A program made the translations under genes and the position numbers. A DNA stretch of 64,000 bases from the NCBI GenBank assembly GCA_023413135.1, contig JAEZQK010000032.1, positions 90,170 to 154,169 of the forward strand, written 5' to 3'. Below are positions 42,101 through 51,114 of the stretch, piece by piece. The notes beneath the pieces are model-generated. The model saw nothing but the letters and a program-made list of their open reading frames with translations, did not search any database and had not been told where the DNA came from. The stretch comes from Bacillota bacterium (GTDB lineage Bacteria; Bacillota; Clostridia; Christensenellales; Aristaeellaceae). Position 1 is the first letter of the stretch. Every line of letters begins with the position of its first letter.

Positions 42101-42613
42101 GTGCGGGAGGGATCGTTTGATTCTCACGGGCAGATGCAGGAATTGCTGGATAAGTATTCACTGATGGTTTACCGTCTGGCTTATGCTCAAACCGGAGCAA
42201 GGCATGATGCCGACGATATCTATCAGGAGGTCTTCCTCCGCCTTGTAAAAAGCAACCCGGTTTTTGAAAGCGAGGAGCATACAAAAGCGTGGCTTATCCG
42301 TGTCACCATGAATTGCTGCAGCAGTTTCCGGCTTTCCGCGTGGCGCAGGAAGATTGTGCCTTATGAGGAGCAGACCGGCTATGCGGCGCAAACCTTTGTG
42401 GAAGAGGAGTTTGGCGACCTGCATCACGCGCTGGGTAAAATTCCGGTGAAAGGCCGTACGATTATCCATTTGTTCTATTACGAAGGAATGTCTGCCGAGG
42501 AAATCGGCCGGGCGCTGAGAATGCCGGCGTCTACCGTGCGGGTGCAGCTAAGCAGGACAAGAAAGAGGCTGAAGATATTGTTGGAATGCGGGGAGGTGCA
42601 GGCGAGTGTTTGA
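42101..42613 (+). CDS. ECF-type RNA polymerase sigma factor
   Basis: 170 residues from the GTG at 42101, after GGGGGTG. Region 2 (YSLMVYRLAYAQTGARHDADDIYQEVFLRLVK) and region 4 (HLFYYEGMSAEEIGRALRMPASTVRVQLSRTRKRLK) are clear, and region 3 is missing, as in extracytoplasmic-function sigmas. Its stop overlaps the downstream membrane protein, which probably controls it. The signal and regulon are unknown. The DDIYQEVF pattern is the usual -10-binding core. Confidence 0.9.
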   Translation: MREGSFDSHGQMQELLDKYSLMVYRLAYAQTGARHDADDIYQEVFLRLVKSNPVFESEEHTKAWLIRVTMNCCSSFRLSAWRRKIVPYEEQTGYAAQTFVEEEFGDLHHALGKIPVKGRTIIHLFYYEGMSAEEIGRALRMPASTVRVQLSRTRKRLKILLECGEVQASV

Positions 42614-43592
42614 GGATGAATACCGGATGATGAATGAGCGGGTGTTTCCTGATAGGGCGCTTGTTGCGGATACTTATAGCAAAATGAAAGCCATGCTTGA
42701 CCTTAAAAAAGGGGCCGCCCATCGCAGAGTGAACAGGAAAACGCTGCTGACGGCTATCCTGGCGCTGGCCTTGCTGGGTGCCACAGCTTTTGCCCTGACC
42801 CGGTCCATGGAAGTGGACTGGTCCGGGAACCGGGTCGATATCGTGGAGCCGGAGCTGGCCATAACCCAGGAGGAACTGAAGACCATGCAAGCAAAAGCCC
42901 AAATTGCAAAGGAGATACTCCTCAGTGCACCTGATGACGAACTGTGGGTGGCTGAAATTGAGGAAGAAACGCAGCTTTCCCACCGCATCAGAACCGTATA
43001 TCAAACACTGGAGGACATGACGGAAAGGATCAAGAGCGCGGATGATCAGCTGCTTGTGCCATCCTTCATACCGGACGGATACCGCTTTGTGACCGGTACG
43101 CTTTGGTATTATACATCGGAAGCAACAAGGGCGGCAGGCTTGGAAATGATCAGTGAGGAACTGACCGGAGAAGGAATACTGCTGAAAAAATTCCGCGTAC
43201 CCGGACCGTATGAAATGGACATAGAAAGCTATATTATGGAACTTGGCGATGACCGGGGCAACAGTCTGGAAATCACCTGCAGGCGCGACGAGGCGGGTTC
43301 CATCTATTCCTTTACCGTCAATGACGGTGGAAGCAGCGAGTCGGTTTCAGTGGCGGGAATGGGGGATGGGATATATATTCGGGATGAAAATGCTCCATTT
43401 CTTAGTTCCATGCATTTGAGAAGGAAAGGGATGCCGCCCAAAGAATACTTTGAGCTTCCTGTGCCATTGACGTATTCCACCATGGATGATGAGCCTGCGG
43501 TCTCGCGCACTTATGATGCCGCCGTATATGACTTTCGGGCGGATGCCCTTGACAAGGGCGCACTTTTGTCTATTGCAGAAAGCATGAAATAG
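42606..43592 (+). CDS. Membrane protein with DUF4367-like extracellular domain, probable anti-sigma factor
   Basis: 328 residues, GTG start inside the sigma factor gene (eight-base overlap). About 45 cytoplasmic residues, one membrane helix (LLTAILALALLGATAFAL, residues 47-64), then about 260 outside residues. The C-terminal half (VPSFIPDGYRFVTGTLWYYTSEATRA) resembles DUF4367/anti-sigma-linked lipid- or wall-sensing domains. Coupling with an ECF sigma and a short cytoplasmic segment suggest an anti-sigma factor. No zinc-binding HxxxCxxC motif is present. Confidence 0.65.
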   Translation: MFEDEYRMMNERVFPDRALVADTYSKMKAMLDLKKGAAHRRVNRKTLLTAILALALLGATAFALTRSMEVDWSGNRVDIVEPELAITQEELKTMQAKAQIAKEILLSAPDDELWVAEIEEETQLSHRIRTVYQTLEDMTERIKSADDQLLVPSFIPDGYRFVTGTLWYYTSEATRAAGLEMISEELTGEGILLKKFRVPGPYEMDIESYIMELGDDRGNSLEITCRRDEAGSIYSFTVNDGGSSESVSVAGMGDGIYIRDENAPFLSSMHLRRKGMPPKEYFELPVPLTYSTMDDEPAVSRTYDAAVYDFRADALDKGALLSIAESMK

Positions 43593-43624
43593 ATATCGCC
43601 GCTAACCTTCATTCGACAGTCAGG

Positions 43625-43670
43625 GGCTGCCGTGCCGGGATTCAACTTCCCGGCATAGCAGCCTTTTTTA
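43625..43670 (+). terminator. Intrinsic terminator after the sigma/anti-sigma pair
   Basis: GGCTGC/GCAGCC and TGCCGGG/CCCGGCA stems separated by small bulges, followed by TTTTTT, about 30 bases after the stop. Confidence 0.85.
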
Positions 43671-43811
43671 AACGTATTTGCAATCCAATTGCTATGGAGA
43701 ATTCAGGCCCCCTATGCTGCCACACAGCTTTTATAGCGCAAACATATGCTGAATACGGCCCCCTATTTACTCAAAAATTCCTTGGAATAAATATACCGTG
43801 GAGGGTTCTTC

Positions 43812-45200
43812 ATGATCAGTTTGTTGTCCCGCAGCGGCAATCTGCTGCAAAACCCCAGCTTTGAAAGCGGCCTGGCCTTCTGGCAAGCCGATAACGTCAT
43901 AACAACCGACACTTCCGCAGCGGAAGGAACCCAGGTGGCCAGTCTGGGGTTCGGTACTACCATCAGTCCAGCCAGTCTCTATCAGGATGTGCCTCTGCTG
44001 CCATGGCAAAGAAAACCCTTGTTTTTAAGCTTCATTGCGTATTCCACGGCCGGCGGCCCGGGCAATCTTGTGGCAGAGGTGCTTTGGCTGGATGTGAATG
44101 GTACCGTCATGGGCACGGGATTGCGGGCTTCTGTATCCAGCAGTCTTATTTCCAATCCCCGCATCACCTTTTTTGATGTGACCGACCGGCCGCCACTGGG
44201 CGCAGTGTGGGCCAGGCTGCTGTTCAGCAAGAATGCATCCGAATTTCCCGTGCTGCTGGATCTTGTCAACCTCGTGCCGGTAGAAACGCCGAACCTTGTC
44301 ACCAACCCGAGTTTTGAATTAGGCTTGGCGGGATGGGATGCGACCGCATTTGTTCCGGATTTCACAATACCATGGGAGGGAGGCGCGGCAGTCATTCAAA
44401 CGGGTGCACCCGGAACGCTTTCGCAGGATATCCCTCTGAATCCCTTACTCCCCGGTTCCGCCTTTTTGCTTAGCTTTGCGGCACGGTCTTTACAAAACTC
44501 AACGGTCACAGCGCAATTGATCTGGCTGAACGTATTGGGTAATCCCATCGGCACACCGGGGATCGACATTACCATCGCCCCGACCACGCTTTCGGGGCAG
44601 GGGCAGTATTTGAACTTTGTTCAACTGAGCGGGCCTGCGCCAGTCGGCGCGGTGCAGGCCAGGCTTGTATTCACCGCCTCCGGAGCCGTCGCCTCCATCC
44701 TCCTACTGGATCAAGTGATCCTGGTGCGGCTTGCCTCGCCCAATCTCCTGCAAAACCCCGGCTTTGCAAACGGCCTGGACGGCTGGACATCCGTGGGCGT
44801 TACGGCACAGAATACTGGCGGCTATATTGGGCAGAATTTTGTGAATCTTTCCAGCGGCGGCGCTCTTATAAACCAGACGGTCGCTTTGCCCTTTGGCGCG
44901 GCCTGCCACTGCTTCCTTATGAACTTTGCGCTCCACTACGGTGGCACAGAAGCCCCCAACGGCGATGTATTCGCACAAGTACACTGGCTGGATGCGCAGG
45001 GTGATGAGATAGGCCTTGGGCTGGCCCTCGTCGTGTCACAGCCGTTTCAGCCGGTAGATCAATGGCAGGTGTACACCGGCCTCACCGAGCGGGTCCCGCT
45101 TAATGCAGTCTCCGTCAGAATTCAATTTACAAAATCGTCAGGACTTGGAGCAGAAGCCATTATCGGCTTGGATAGCGTAATATTTGCAAGAGTGGATTAA
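43812..45200 (+). CDS. Protein of three tandem beta-sandwich-like domains, unknown function
   Basis: 462 residues made of three repeats of about 150 residues that begin with NLLQNPSFESGLAFW (residue 10), NLVTNPSFELGLAGW (161) and NLLQNPGFANGLDGW (311). Each continues with a long hydrophobic beta-rich part, a WLD/WLN-x-x-G-x-x-x-G motif, a proline-aliphatic turn (VPLNAVSVRIQF-like) and a final VNLV-type strand. The NPSFE-GL-W opening is typical of carbohydrate-binding-module-like folds and of NTTRR-type spore-surface proteins. There is no signal peptide, membrane helix or anchor. Upstream a 10-base repeat GGCCCCCTAT occurs twice (43706-43715, 43757-43766). Secreted by another route, spore-associated, or intracellular cannot be told. 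Confidence 0.6.
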   Translation: MISLLSRSGNLLQNPSFESGLAFWQADNVITTDTSAAEGTQVASLGFGTTISPASLYQDVPLLPWQRKPLFLSFIAYSTAGGPGNLVAEVLWLDVNGTVMGTGLRASVSSSLISNPRITFFDVTDRPPLGAVWARLLFSKNASEFPVLLDLVNLVPVETPNLVTNPSFELGLAGWDATAFVPDFTIPWEGGAAVIQTGAPGTLSQDIPLNPLLPGSAFLLSFAARSLQNSTVTAQLIWLNVLGNPIGTPGIDITIAPTTLSGQGQYLNFVQLSGPAPVGAVQARLVFTASGAVASILLLDQVILVRLASPNLLQNPGFANGLDGWTSVGVTAQNTGGYIGQNFVNLSSGGALINQTVALPFGAACHCFLMNFALHYGGTEAPNGDVFAQVHWLDAQGDEIGLGLALVVSQPFQPVDQWQVYTGLTERVPLNAVSVRIQFTKSSGLGAEAIIGLDSVIFARVD

Positions 45201-45210
45201 TCTTAAGATA

Positions 45211-45247
45211 TAAAAACCCGGGAACGCATCCGTTTCCGGGTTTTTTT
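45211..45247. terminator. Bidirectional intrinsic terminator
   Basis: AAAAACCCGGGAAC and GTTTCCGGGTTTTTTT form a strong stem with A-run on one side and T-run on the other. It serves the three-repeat gene (+) and hypE (-), which converge here. Confidence 0.9.
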
Positions 45248-45265
45248 ATTTGGCATTATATCCTA

Positions 45266-46252
45266 TCAGCAAATTCTGGGCAGCCCTTCGCCGGGCAGCG
45301 GCTCCACAAGCCGTGTAGCCCCGGAACGGGTCCTGATCGTAACGCCGGGTGTACCGGATATGGTTTCACCAATGATTCTGGCATGCTCGCCATACTTGCT
45401 ATGGCGAAGAAGATCCACGGCATGCTGAGCGTCCTTTCGGGGCAGGACAAGCGCCAGCTTGCCCTCGTTGCCCATGTACAGGGGGTCCAGGCCCAATATG
45501 TCGCAAAACCCCGATACCTGATCGTCGGCAAGGGGCGCGTCGCCTGAAAGAGCGATACGGATTTTGGAGGCCAGTGCGATTTCGTGCAGCACTGTGCCAA
45601 GGCCGCCTCGTGTAATGTCACGCATCGCGTGGATTTCGATGCCGCTGTTTATAAGGGATAACACCATTTCATTCAACGGCGCGCAGTCGCTTGCAATGCC
45701 GTTTTGTATGTTCATGCGGGCGGAAAGGATGCAGGCGTGATGGTTGCCCATATCGCCGCTGATGATCACCGCATCCCCTTCCCGGGCGTTTGATACGCTG
45801 ATGTCCAGACTCGTTTCCACGCAGCCTAACCCGGCGGTGTTGATGTACAGCCCACCCCTGCCCTCGATGACCTTGGTATCGCCGGCCACGATCTGTACGC
45901 CGGCTTCCTCCGCGGCGGCTTGCATGGAGGCGGCTACTTTCGCAAGCACATCCGTTTCCAGGCCTTCCTCCAGGATGAACCCGGCGGACAGGTATTTGGG
46001 CGTGGCACCCCGCATGAGCAGATCGTTCACCGTGCCGCACACGCTGAGCCGCCCAATATCCCCACCCGAAAAGAACAGGGGCGAAACCACAAAGGAGTCG
46101 GTAGTGAAAGCGATTTTGCTGCCGGGCAGCATAAGCACGGCAGCATCCTCCATACGGCTGAGGATTTCGTTGGAAAAATGCTTTTCAAAGATGTCGCGGA
46201 TCAGCTCATTCATCACTTTTCCGCCGCCGCCGTGGGCCGATGTGATCTTCAT
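45266..46252 (-). CDS. hypE: Hydrogenase maturation protein HypE
   Basis: 328 residues. AIR-synthase-like fold with AHGGGGKVMNELI at the N-terminus, MEDAAVL, TTDSFVVSPLFFSGGDIG, and the C-terminal PRIC ending. That cysteine receives the carbamoyl group from HypF and is dehydrated by HypE to a thiocyanate, the source of the cyanide ligands of the NiFe site. Last of the hyp operon, 82 bases after hypD. Confidence 0.96.
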   Translation of the reverse strand: MKITSAHGGGGKVMNELIRDIFEKHFSNEILSRMEDAAVLMLPGSKIAFTTDSFVVSPLFFSGGDIGRLSVCGTVNDLLMRGATPKYLSAGFILEEGLETDVLAKVAASMQAAAEEAGVQIVAGDTKVIEGRGGLYINTAGLGCVETSLDISVSNAREGDAVIISGDMGNHHACILSARMNIQNGIASDCAPLNEMVLSLINSGIEIHAMRDITRGGLGTVLHEIALASKIRIALSGDAPLADDQVSGFCDILGLDPLYMGNEGKLALVLPRKDAQHAVDLLRHSKYGEHARIIGETISGTPGVTIRTRSGATRLVEPLPGEGLPRIC

Positions 46253-46334
46253 GACCGCTCCCGTGCCGCCGCGCCGCGGCTATCAAATAGGAAGGTCCCC
46301 ATGCGCGGTGGTTTGATGGGGAGCCTTTAAAAGT

Positions 46335-47384
46335 CTATCTTGTTCTGGCGTTTTGGTGCCAGATGCCGCAGGTGCCTTCGCTGGATACCATGCAGGGGCC
46401 TTTCGGGTTTTCGGGCGTGCAGGCAGTGCCGAAGAATGTACAGTCCACGGGCCGTGCCCGGCCCGTGATCACCTTGCCGCACAGGCATCCGGTGGTTTCG
46501 CGGCCGTCCGTTTCAAAAGGGCCTGCGTCAAACGATGCATATTCGGGTTTCAGGCTGTAGCCGGAACCGCCGATTTCTCCCAGCCCCCGCCAGACGGAGG
46601 GTTTTCGTTCAAAGAAAGTATCTATCAGGCGAAGGGCCTCGCGGTTGCCTTCCTTTTTGACGGCGCTGGGGTAGAGGTTGTGTACCTCGCAGGTTCCACG
46701 CGTAAGCTGTCCCATCAGGTCATAGATGGCCGCCACGATTTGTTCATAGCCAAAACCCGCCACCGACATGGGGATGGCGTATTTCCTGCACAACGGCACA
46801 TAACCGCTCCAGCCTAACACCACGCTTGCATGCCCTGGGCCAATAAAGCCATGGATATCCGGATTGTTTTCGCAGATCCAGGTAAGGGCGGGCATCAGCG
46901 CCTTGACGGCGGTTAAGAGGCGGACATTTTGAATATTGTTTTCCAGAAGACGCCGGATCAAAAGCGCATAGACGGGCAGTGTTGTTTCAAAACCCACCGC
47001 CGTGACGTAAAATTGCCTGCCGGGCTCCCGGATGGCGTAATCCAGCGCCTCCATGGGGGAATACATCAAGGCAATGCTTCCGCCTTCCGCCTTGGCCTTC
47101 ATAAGCGAAGTCCTTAAGCCGGGCACGCGGATCATGTCCCCGAAGCTTAAGAGCGTGCAGCCGGGCCGAAGGGACAATTCCGCCGCCCGGTCGATGTATC
47201 CGGCGGGCGTTACGCAAACGGGGCAGCCCGGCCCGGATATCAGGCTGATTTCCGGGGGGAAGAGCGCGGGTATCCCAAACCTCGAAATGTTGTGTGTATG
47301 GGTTCCGCACACCTCCATCAGCCGGATGGGCGGTCCAGAGTAGGAGCGGATGGCCTGGACAATGCTTTCCAAATTATTTTCCAT
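46335..47384 (-). CDS. hypD: Hydrogenase maturation protein HypD
   Basis: 349 residues. MEVCGTHTHNISRFG, GPGCPVCVTPAGYID and GFGYEQIVAAIYDLM are the conserved motifs; the cysteine cluster near the C-terminus (CLCGKVITGRARP, CTFFGTACTPENPKGPCMVSSEGTC) binds the 4Fe-4S cluster. HypD with HypC assembles Fe(CN)2CO for the active site. Overlaps hypC by 11 bases. Confidence 0.96.
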   Translation of the reverse strand: MENNLESIVQAIRSYSGPPIRLMEVCGTHTHNISRFGIPALFPPEISLISGPGCPVCVTPAGYIDRAAELSLRPGCTLLSFGDMIRVPGLRTSLMKAKAEGGSIALMYSPMEALDYAIREPGRQFYVTAVGFETTLPVYALLIRRLLENNIQNVRLLTAVKALMPALTWICENNPDIHGFIGPGHASVVLGWSGYVPLCRKYAIPMSVAGFGYEQIVAAIYDLMGQLTRGTCEVHNLYPSAVKKEGNREALRLIDTFFERKPSVWRGLGEIGGSGYSLKPEYASFDAGPFETDGRETTGCLCGKVITGRARPVDCTFFGTACTPENPKGPCMVSSEGTCGIWHQNARTR

Positions 47385-47592
47385 ATGCGTTCACCAACTG
47401 AAACAGCTCGTTCAGCTCTTCCGCTTCGCTTTGACTTATTACCGATATGGCGCACCCGGCATGCACCAGGATATAATCACCGATGCGGGCATCGACGATG
47501 CCCAGTTCCACCGGGATGATGTTGCCGCGGATATCCACTTTGCCCCGGCCATTCTCCATGGAGATCAGTTTTCCGGGTGTTGCGATGCACAT
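47374..47592 (-). CDS. hypC: Hydrogenase maturation chaperone HypC
   Basis: 72 residues with the essential N-terminal MCIATPGKL; Cys2 holds iron. It carries the Fe(CN)2CO unit to the large subunit. It overlaps hypF upstream and hypD downstream, indicating tight coupling. Confidence 0.95.
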   Translation of the reverse strand: MCIATPGKLISMENGRGKVDIRGNIIPVELGIVDARIGDYILVHAGCAISVISQSEAEELNELFQLVNAYGK

Positions 47593-49874
47593 GACTTAGC
47601 AGCCTCCTTTTTATAATGCAGCCCGATATACGCCTGTCCCAGGGCAAGGCCGCCGTCTCCCGGGGATACCAAATGGTTCATGTGGACTTCGAAACCCGCC
47701 TTTTCAAGCAGCGGAACCGTTTTTTCCGTAAGGATGCGGTTCAAAAACACGCCGCCGCCAAGGGCAATTTTCGTGATGCCATATTTCTTAACAAGCTTTT
47801 CGCACATGGTTTCGATCAGGCGGCAGACAGTGATGTGGAACCGGTAAGCCAATTCACCGGCGTTTGAACCTTTCCCTTTGTGCGAGTGGATTTCCCGGAT
47901 ACAGGGGGCAAGGTCGGCGATATATTGCCCCTCTTCCTCCCGGATATCAAAGGGAAAAGGCTCTTCCGTTCCCCGGTCTTGCCTGGTATGGTTGGCTGCT
48001 GCGTTTTCCAGTTCAATGGCGCACTGGCCGTCGTATTGGGATTCTTCGCAAATGTTAAGGATAGCGCTGACGCCGTCGAACACGCGGCCCATGCTGGAGG
48101 ATCGAATCACGTTTACTTTATGCTCAATGGCGGCATAGACCTGTTTTTCCCGGATGCCGGCAGGAGGAATGCCTGCATCAAGCAGCATACAGGCGGCGCT
48201 TTTCCAGCCCTGGCGGACGGATTCGTCGCCGCCCAACATCTTGACGGCCTTCAAATGCCCGGCTCTTTTAAAGCCTTCCGGCGAGGCGATGAGAAACTCG
48301 CCGCCCCACACCGTGCCGTCCGTGCCATAGCCTGTGCCGTCGAAGGAAACGCCGATCACCGTGCCCTCAATGCCGTGTTCGGCCATCACTGCGGCGGTAT
48401 GGGCGAAGTGGTGCTGCACTGCAACTACCGGGAGGCCGAGGCTTCTTGCGTATCGGGTGGACTCTAAGTCCGGGTGAAGATCGCATACGGCAAGCTCCGG
48501 TTCTATGTGAAGCAGCGACTGCATATCTGAAACGGTTTCCCGGTACACTTCCAGCGTTTCGAGGCTGTCCAGGCCGCCGGTTTCCTGGGAAGGATATAAG
48601 TGCCCGTCACGGTGAAGGCACACGGCATTTTTTTCCTGACCGCCGCAGGCCAGCAGGGGAGGCCCGCCGGCAGGTAGTGGGAAAGACAGCGGTGTATAGC
48701 CCCGCGCCCGGCGGATCATATGGACCTGATCCAATACGACCTGCGCCACCGAGTCATCCAGACGCCGTAAGATTGCCCGGTCATGGTATAAAACACCGGC
48801 CAACTCACTATGCTGTTCAAAAAACGGGAGCATCTCCTCCTCATCCTTGATGATGGGCAGGGATGTGACGTTGGCGCTGGTCATGATCAGCGGCCCCGTT
48901 TTTGCAAGGATCAGGTGCTGCAGCGGCGTATAGGGGAGGAACGCGCCAAGATAAGGGCTGGTGGTATACACGCTTTGGGAGATGGGGGAGGGCTTGCGCT
49001 CAAGTAGCACGATGGGCCGGGCGGAGCTTAATATAAGATCTTCCTCCCGGGGCGATACGAAGCAATATTCTCTGAGCGAGGCAAGATTTTCGAACATGAC
49101 GGCAAAAGGCTTGCGTTCCCGGCCTTTTAAGGTCCGCAACTTTGCAACAGTACTCTGGTCAAAAGGGGAGCAGGCAAAATGATAACCGCCGATGCCCTTG
49201 ATGGCAATGATCTGCTTTTGTGCAAGGGCATCAATAGCCTTTTCCAGCGCGGAAACCCCTTCCTTCAGCACATCCCTGCCACGGTAGGAAAGTTCAGGTC
49301 CGCATTGATTGCAGCAGACTGTTTGGGCATGGTAGCGCCTGTCTTCCTGATCTTTGTACTGCGCGGCGCACAGGGGGCACATAGGGAACGGCTCCATGGC
49401 CGTGTTCACCCTGTCATAGGGGATGCGGCGCATGATGGTGTAGCGCGGGCCGCAATTTGTACAACTGATGAAGGGATTCAAATACCGGGGATCGCCTGGG
49501 GTATACAATTCCCGAAGGCAGCCGGAACAAACGGCAAGATCGGGCGTGGGCATTACCGGGCCTTCCCCTTCATGTCCGCTGGTCAAAATCACAAAGCCGG
49601 CGGGGATTTCCTCCCCCTCCGGCAGCGGCCGTATATGCTGTTGAAGGCTTGAGATATGGCTGCCCTCCGGCTTGCGTTCCCCAATGGCTTGTACAAAGCG
49701 GGCAAGGCTTTGCGCGTCTGTATAGGCTTCGATGGCTACATGGCCCAACACATTTTGGACCGAACCGTTCAGATGATACTCCCTGGCCAGCCGCTTAACG
49801 AAGGGCCGGAACCCCACGCCCTGCACTACGCCATAGATGTGGATGACCGCTTTTACAGCCTGGACCTTAACCAT
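47565..49874 (-). CDS. hypF: Carbamoyltransferase HypF
   Basis: 769 residues, full length. An N-terminal acylphosphatase domain (VVQGVGFRPFVKRLA) is followed by two zinc-finger pairs (CSGCLREL...CTNCGPRY and CPLCAAQY...CNQCGPEL), a YrdC-like domain and a Kae1-like C-terminal domain (VAVQHHFAHTAAVMAEHG). It turns carbamoyl phosphate into the carbamoyl group moved to HypE. The start ATG lies inside the end of hypB. Confidence 0.96.
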   Translation of the reverse strand: MVKVQAVKAVIHIYGVVQGVGFRPFVKRLAREYHLNGSVQNVLGHVAIEAYTDAQSLARFVQAIGERKPEGSHISSLQQHIRPLPEGEEIPAGFVILTSGHEGEGPVMPTPDLAVCSGCLRELYTPGDPRYLNPFISCTNCGPRYTIMRRIPYDRVNTAMEPFPMCPLCAAQYKDQEDRRYHAQTVCCNQCGPELSYRGRDVLKEGVSALEKAIDALAQKQIIAIKGIGGYHFACSPFDQSTVAKLRTLKGRERKPFAVMFENLASLREYCFVSPREEDLILSSARPIVLLERKPSPISQSVYTTSPYLGAFLPYTPLQHLILAKTGPLIMTSANVTSLPIIKDEEEMLPFFEQHSELAGVLYHDRAILRRLDDSVAQVVLDQVHMIRRARGYTPLSFPLPAGGPPLLACGGQEKNAVCLHRDGHLYPSQETGGLDSLETLEVYRETVSDMQSLLHIEPELAVCDLHPDLESTRYARSLGLPVVAVQHHFAHTAAVMAEHGIEGTVIGVSFDGTGYGTDGTVWGGEFLIASPEGFKRAGHLKAVKMLGGDESVRQGWKSAACMLLDAGIPPAGIREKQVYAAIEHKVNVIRSSSMGRVFDGVSAILNICEESQYDGQCAIELENAAANHTRQDRGTEEPFPFDIREEEGQYIADLAPCIREIHSHKGKGSNAGELAYRFHITVCRLIETMCEKLVKKYGITKIALGGGVFLNRILTEKTVPLLEKAGFEVHMNHLVSPGDGGLALGQAYIGLHYKKEAAKSCASQHPEN

Positions 49875-50500
49875 TGACTGACCTCTTGAAAACCTTCGCC
49901 TGTTTTTGCGGATACTAAGAATATGGGCGCGTTGGGATTCAATGCCCTGATGCCTTTTGTGAAATAATCCATGTCGAAGTCTACATAGGGGGCCAAATCC
50001 GCCTTGTTTAAAAGGATTGCCTCCGCCTTTTCAAAAGCCAGAGGATATTTGTAGGGCTTGTCGGCGCCTTCGGCCACCGTTACGATCAGAAGTTTGATGT
50101 CTTCGCCGATGTTGAATTCGGCAGGGCACACCAGATTGCCGATGTTTTCGATGAAGAGTACGCCCTTTTGGTCAAGGGTCAGCTTATCCAGCGTGTTTTC
50201 GATCAGCACGCCGTCGATGTGGCAGGCCCCGCCGGTATGGATCTGCACAGCCTCGATGCCCAGCTTTTGAAGCTTCTCCGTGTCGATATCCGATTGGATA
50301 TCCCCCTCGATCACGTAAGCCTTGATGTCCTTCAGGCCGCCAATAATGCGGATGAGGCTGGAGGTTTTGCCGACGCCGGGTGCGCCGATGACGTTCACGG
50401 CATAGATGCCGCCTTTATGCAAACGGTTTTGTATCCCTTCCGCGATGCGGTCGTTTTCCGCATTGATATTCTCCATGATGGTGACGTCTTTGGAGCTCAT
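49853..50500 (-). CDS. hypB: Hydrogenase nickel incorporation GTPase HypB
   Basis: 215 residues from the ATG at 50498-50500, with AAAGG upstream. P-loop GAPGVGKTSSL, the metal-site CH in HTGGACHIDG, and FIENIGNLVCPAEFNIGED and LLNKADLAPYVDFD are all present. It has no histidine-rich nickel-storage N-terminus. Delivers nickel with HypA in a GTP-dependent step. Confidence 0.95.
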   Translation of the reverse strand: MSSKDVTIMENINAENDRIAEGIQNRLHKGGIYAVNVIGAPGVGKTSSLIRIIGGLKDIKAYVIEGDIQSDIDTEKLQKLGIEAVQIHTGGACHIDGVLIENTLDKLTLDQKGVLFIENIGNLVCPAEFNIGEDIKLLIVTVAEGADKPYKYPLAFEKAEAILLNKADLAPYVDFDMDYFTKGIRALNPNAPIFLVSAKTGEGFQEVSQWLRSRL

Positions 50501-50516
50501 GCAGTTTGATTCCTTT

Positions 50517-50867
50517 CTATAAATGGTCATCAATCTCTAGGCTTTCCACATAAAACTCGTTGCCGATGTCCGTGGGAGTACCCAATGTACCGCATACGGG
50601 ACAGGCAAAGGAAAAGCGGGGCCGCTGGAAGTTATTCTGGCACCGGGGACAGCGCATTTCCGCCTTTATTAAGCGCACATGCAGCTTTGCCCCCTGGGCG
50701 GCCGTATCTTTTGCGATCATGTCAAAGTACATTTGAATGGATTCCGGGATGATGCTCGTGTTTTCGCCCACCACAAGGTGCACGGCATTCACTTTTACGG
50801 CGCCGTTTTTTTGCGCCGCGTCGTTCACGATTTTCACGATCTGTTTGGTAAGGCCGTATTCGTGCAT
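50517..50867 (-). CDS. hypA: Hydrogenase nickel metallochaperone HypA
   Basis: 116 residues. The N-terminal MHEYGLTKQIV carries His2, the nickel ligand, and CPRCQNNF...CPVCG binds structural zinc. Works with HypB. First gene of hypA-hypB-hypF-hypC-hypD-hypE, behind the reverse-strand promoter at 50912-50940. Confidence 0.96.
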   Translation of the reverse strand: MHEYGLTKQIVKIVNDAAQKNGAVKVNAVHLVVGENTSIIPESIQMYFDMIAKDTAAQGAKLHVRLIKAEMRCPRCQNNFQRPRFSFACPVCGTLGTPTDIGNEFYVESLEIDDHL

Positions 50868-50911
50868 CCGCCCGGTTCTCCTTTATGCCCGGCTAAGCCT
50901 GAGCACAGCCC

Positions 50912-50940
50912 ATTATATACGCATTCCGAAAGGGATTCAA
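50912..50940 (-). promoter_or_regulatory. Sigma-A promoter of the hyp operon
   Basis: On the reverse strand TTGAAT (50935-50940), 17-base spacer, TATAAT (50912-50917), about 45 bases upstream of hypA. Confidence 0.8.
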
Positions 50941-50993
50941 GTTTGTTAAAGTATTAACTATTAGAAAATACACAAAATGACCAGCGGTTGCCA

Positions 50994-51022
50994 TTGACGG
51001 AATACACATACAGTCATATAAT
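50994..51022 (+). promoter_or_regulatory. Sigma-A promoter of the hydrogenase structural operon
   Basis: TTGACG (50994-50999), 17-base spacer, perfect TATAAT (51017-51022). Its -35 lies about 54 bases from the -35 of the divergent hyp promoter, so one regulator bound between them could serve both. Confidence 0.85.
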
Positions 51023-51036
51023 GGATTTCGGTTTTG

Positions 51037-51114
51037 GGGCGCCGCGGCGGGTAACCGCCTACCGGCGCCTTGACCATGCGGAGTCATATCGCTGGACGCT
51101 GCCATGATATTACG
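51037..51114 (+). ncRNA. Structured 5' leader of the hydrogenase operon
   Basis: GGCGCCG (51038-51044) pairs with CGGCGCC (51063-51069). Inside, GGCGG (51046-51050) pairs with CCGCC (51055-51059) around a GTAA tetraloop (GNRA type). A second stem pairs ATATC (51086-51090) with GATAT (51106-51110). It ends ahead of the ribosome site of the first gene. I match it to no known riboswitch class. Confidence 0.5.
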
